NCBI GenBank assembly: GCA_035294855.1
Contig: DATGKD010000167.1
Span: 1-6,451, forward strand
Length of the DNA: 6,451 nt
Reading direction: 5' to 3'
Origin: DATGKD01 sp035294855
GTDB taxonomy: Bacteria; Actinomycetota; Acidimicrobiia; Acidimicrobiales; UBA8190
Position 1 is the first letter of the stretch; every line of letters begins with the position of its first letter. Positions 5,338 to 6,451 of the stretch are shown piece after piece. A model generated the notes under the pieces. It made no database searches. It was not told where the DNA came from and saw nothing but the letters and a program-made list of their open reading frames with translations. A program made the position numbers and the translations under genes.

Positions 5338-6451
5338 CGACGGCCGACGACCACGCGCGCACCCGGATCCGCGTCGACCTCGCCGCCACGATGTTGGTGG
5401 TGGCGGGGGCAGGGACGGGGAAGACCACGGCCCTTGTACAACGCATCGTCGAGCTCGTGACGACGGGGACCGCCACGCTGCGCGAGATCGCCGCCATCAC
5501 GTTCACCGAGGCTGCCGCGGCCGAATTGCGCGACCGCGTGCGCCGGGCGATCGACGCCGAGGCGAAGATGCGCCCCGACGACGCACGGTTGGCCGCGGCG
5601 CGCCACGACGTGGACGAGGCGGCGATCTGCACGCTGCACGCGTTCGCCCGGCGCATCATCACGGAGCATTCGGTGGCGACCGGTGTCCCGCCGGGCTTCG
5701 AGGTGCTGGGCGACACCGCCGAACGCTCCGACTTCGACGCCCGGTGGGGCACGTTCGCCGACGCGCTACTGGCCGATCCCGACGCCGAGCCCGCTCTGGT
5801 GCGGGGGTTCGCGCTCGGCCTGTCGCCCGCCGCCCTGGTCGAGGTCGCTCGCTCGATGTACGCCCAGCAGGACCGGCTCGACGCCGACGCCTTGCGGGCG
5901 CTCGCCACCGCCCAACCGGGTCGGCACGGCTGGCCGGTCGTGACCACGCGTTCTGTCGTCGACGCCATCGACACGGCCCTGGCGTACGAACCGTCGTGTA
6001 CCGATCCCGACGACAAACTCGCTGTCCACCTGCGCGACGTGCTCGTTCCGGCGCGCGCCCTCCTCGCCTCGGTTCCCGTGCACGACGCCGCCGACGTGGC
6101 CGACGAAGCAGTGCTCCAGGCCCTCGACAACACCCCGAAGCTCGGGTGCGGCAAAGGGCAGGCGGGCAACTGGGCGATCCCGGTGACCGACGTGCGCGCC
6201 GCGTGCGCCGCGGCGGAGACGGCCCGGTCCGAGATGCTCGACGCCGTCCGCCGGGCGGTGGCGGCGGACCTCGGCGCTCGCCTCGCGGCGTTCGTGGTCG
6301 CGGTGGCCGAACAGCGGCGCATCGAAGGAAAGCTCGGGTTCGGCGACCTGCTCGTCTGCGCGCGGGATCTGTTGCGCCGGGACCCGGAGGCCGCCCGGAG
6401 CTTGCGGCGGCGGTACACCCGCCTTCTCGTCGACGAGTTCCAGGACACCGA
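5334..6451 (+). CDS. UvrD/RecB (AddA)-like DNA helicase subunit, 5' part (continues beyond window)
   Basis: The first 372 codons of a superfamily 1A helicase are present, open to the window end. Motif I is AGAGTGKT (24-31, K30 the ATP-binding lysine), Ia ITFTEAAAAELRDRV (55-69), Ib ICTLHAFA (98-105) and II LLVDEFQDT (364-372, Walker B D367/E368). The long insert between Ib and II (about 106-360), a 1B-type subdomain, and GFGDLL (335-340) are typical of RecB/AddA and longer than in UvrD. The usual Q-motif glutamine is missing: the equivalent stretch is DDHARTRI (5-12). GTG at 5334 overlaps the previous stop as GTGA, so translation is coupled. It is expected to be the ATP-driven motor that unwinds duplex ends for the partner nuclease. 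Whether it carries its own C-terminal nuclease domain cannot be seen. Mycobacterial AdnA/AdnB and a free UvrD-type helicase are alternatives. Confidence 0.9.
   Translation, partial: MTTADDHARTRIRVDLAATMLVVAGAGTGKTTALVQRIVELVTTGTATLREIAAITFTEAAAAELRDRVRRAIDAEAKMRPDDARLAAARHDVDEAAICTLHAFARRIITEHSVATGVPPGFEVLGDTAERSDFDARWGTFADALLADPDAEPALVRGFALGLSPAALVEVARSMYAQQDRLDADALRALATAQPGRHGWPVVTTRSVVDAIDTALAYEPSCTDPDDKLAVHLRDVLVPARALLASVPVHDAADVADEAVLQALDNTPKLGCGKGQAGNWAIPVTDVRAACAAAETARSEMLDAVRRAVAADLGARLAAFVVAVAEQRRIEGKLGFGDLLVCARDLLRRDPEAARSLRRRYTRLLVDEFQDT

Noticed and set aside
5042..6448. 468-codon open frame on the minus strand
   Set aside because: Its translation is Ser/Arg/Ala-rich and low in complexity, and it is antisense to the nuclease end and the helicase, which has clear motifs I-II.

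Overview
The window is GC-rich DNA with GTG and TTG starts, C/G-ending codons and long antisense shadow ORFs. Protein features (an Actinobacteria-type UppP variant and an actinobacterial-looking RecB-like helicase/nuclease pair) suggest a high-GC actinomycete, perhaps of the Acidimicrobiia type. That assignment is an inference from protein style, not from a marker gene.

Layout. At the left edge, on the minus strand, lie the first 45 codons of an SQD1/SqdB-like NAD-dependent sugar-nucleotide epimerase (UDP-sulfoquinovose synthase family). A 249-bp divergent intergenic region follows. Everything to the right is on the plus strand: (1) uppP, the membrane undecaprenyl-diphosphatase that recycles the lipid carrier of cell-wall synthesis; (2) after a 135-bp gap containing small hairpins and a good ribosome binding site, a family-2 glycosyltransferase of the polyprenyl-phosphate sugar transferase type; (3) 10 bp later, a 996-residue AddB-like protein with a degenerate, P-loop-less helicase region and an apparently intact C-terminal PD-(D/E)XK nuclease with four iron-sulfur-type cysteines; (4) overlapping it by GTGA, the first 372 codons of a RecB/AddA-like UvrD-family helicase with intact motifs I, Ia, Ib and II, cut by the window end.

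How they fit. The left half is an envelope/lipid-linked sugar neighbourhood (sulfosugar nucleotide synthesis, lipid carrier recycling, lipid-linked sugar transfer). The right half is a translationally coupled two-subunit helicase-nuclease, most likely for double-strand break end resection or degradation of foreign linear DNA. I see no tRNA, rRNA, CRISPR array, insertion sequence or phage gene. The most distinctive item is the helicase-nuclease pair, whose architecture (dead motor plus Fe-S nuclease in one subunit, live motor in the other) resembles AddAB more than the mycobacterial AdnAB. I do not see a convincing wholly new system.
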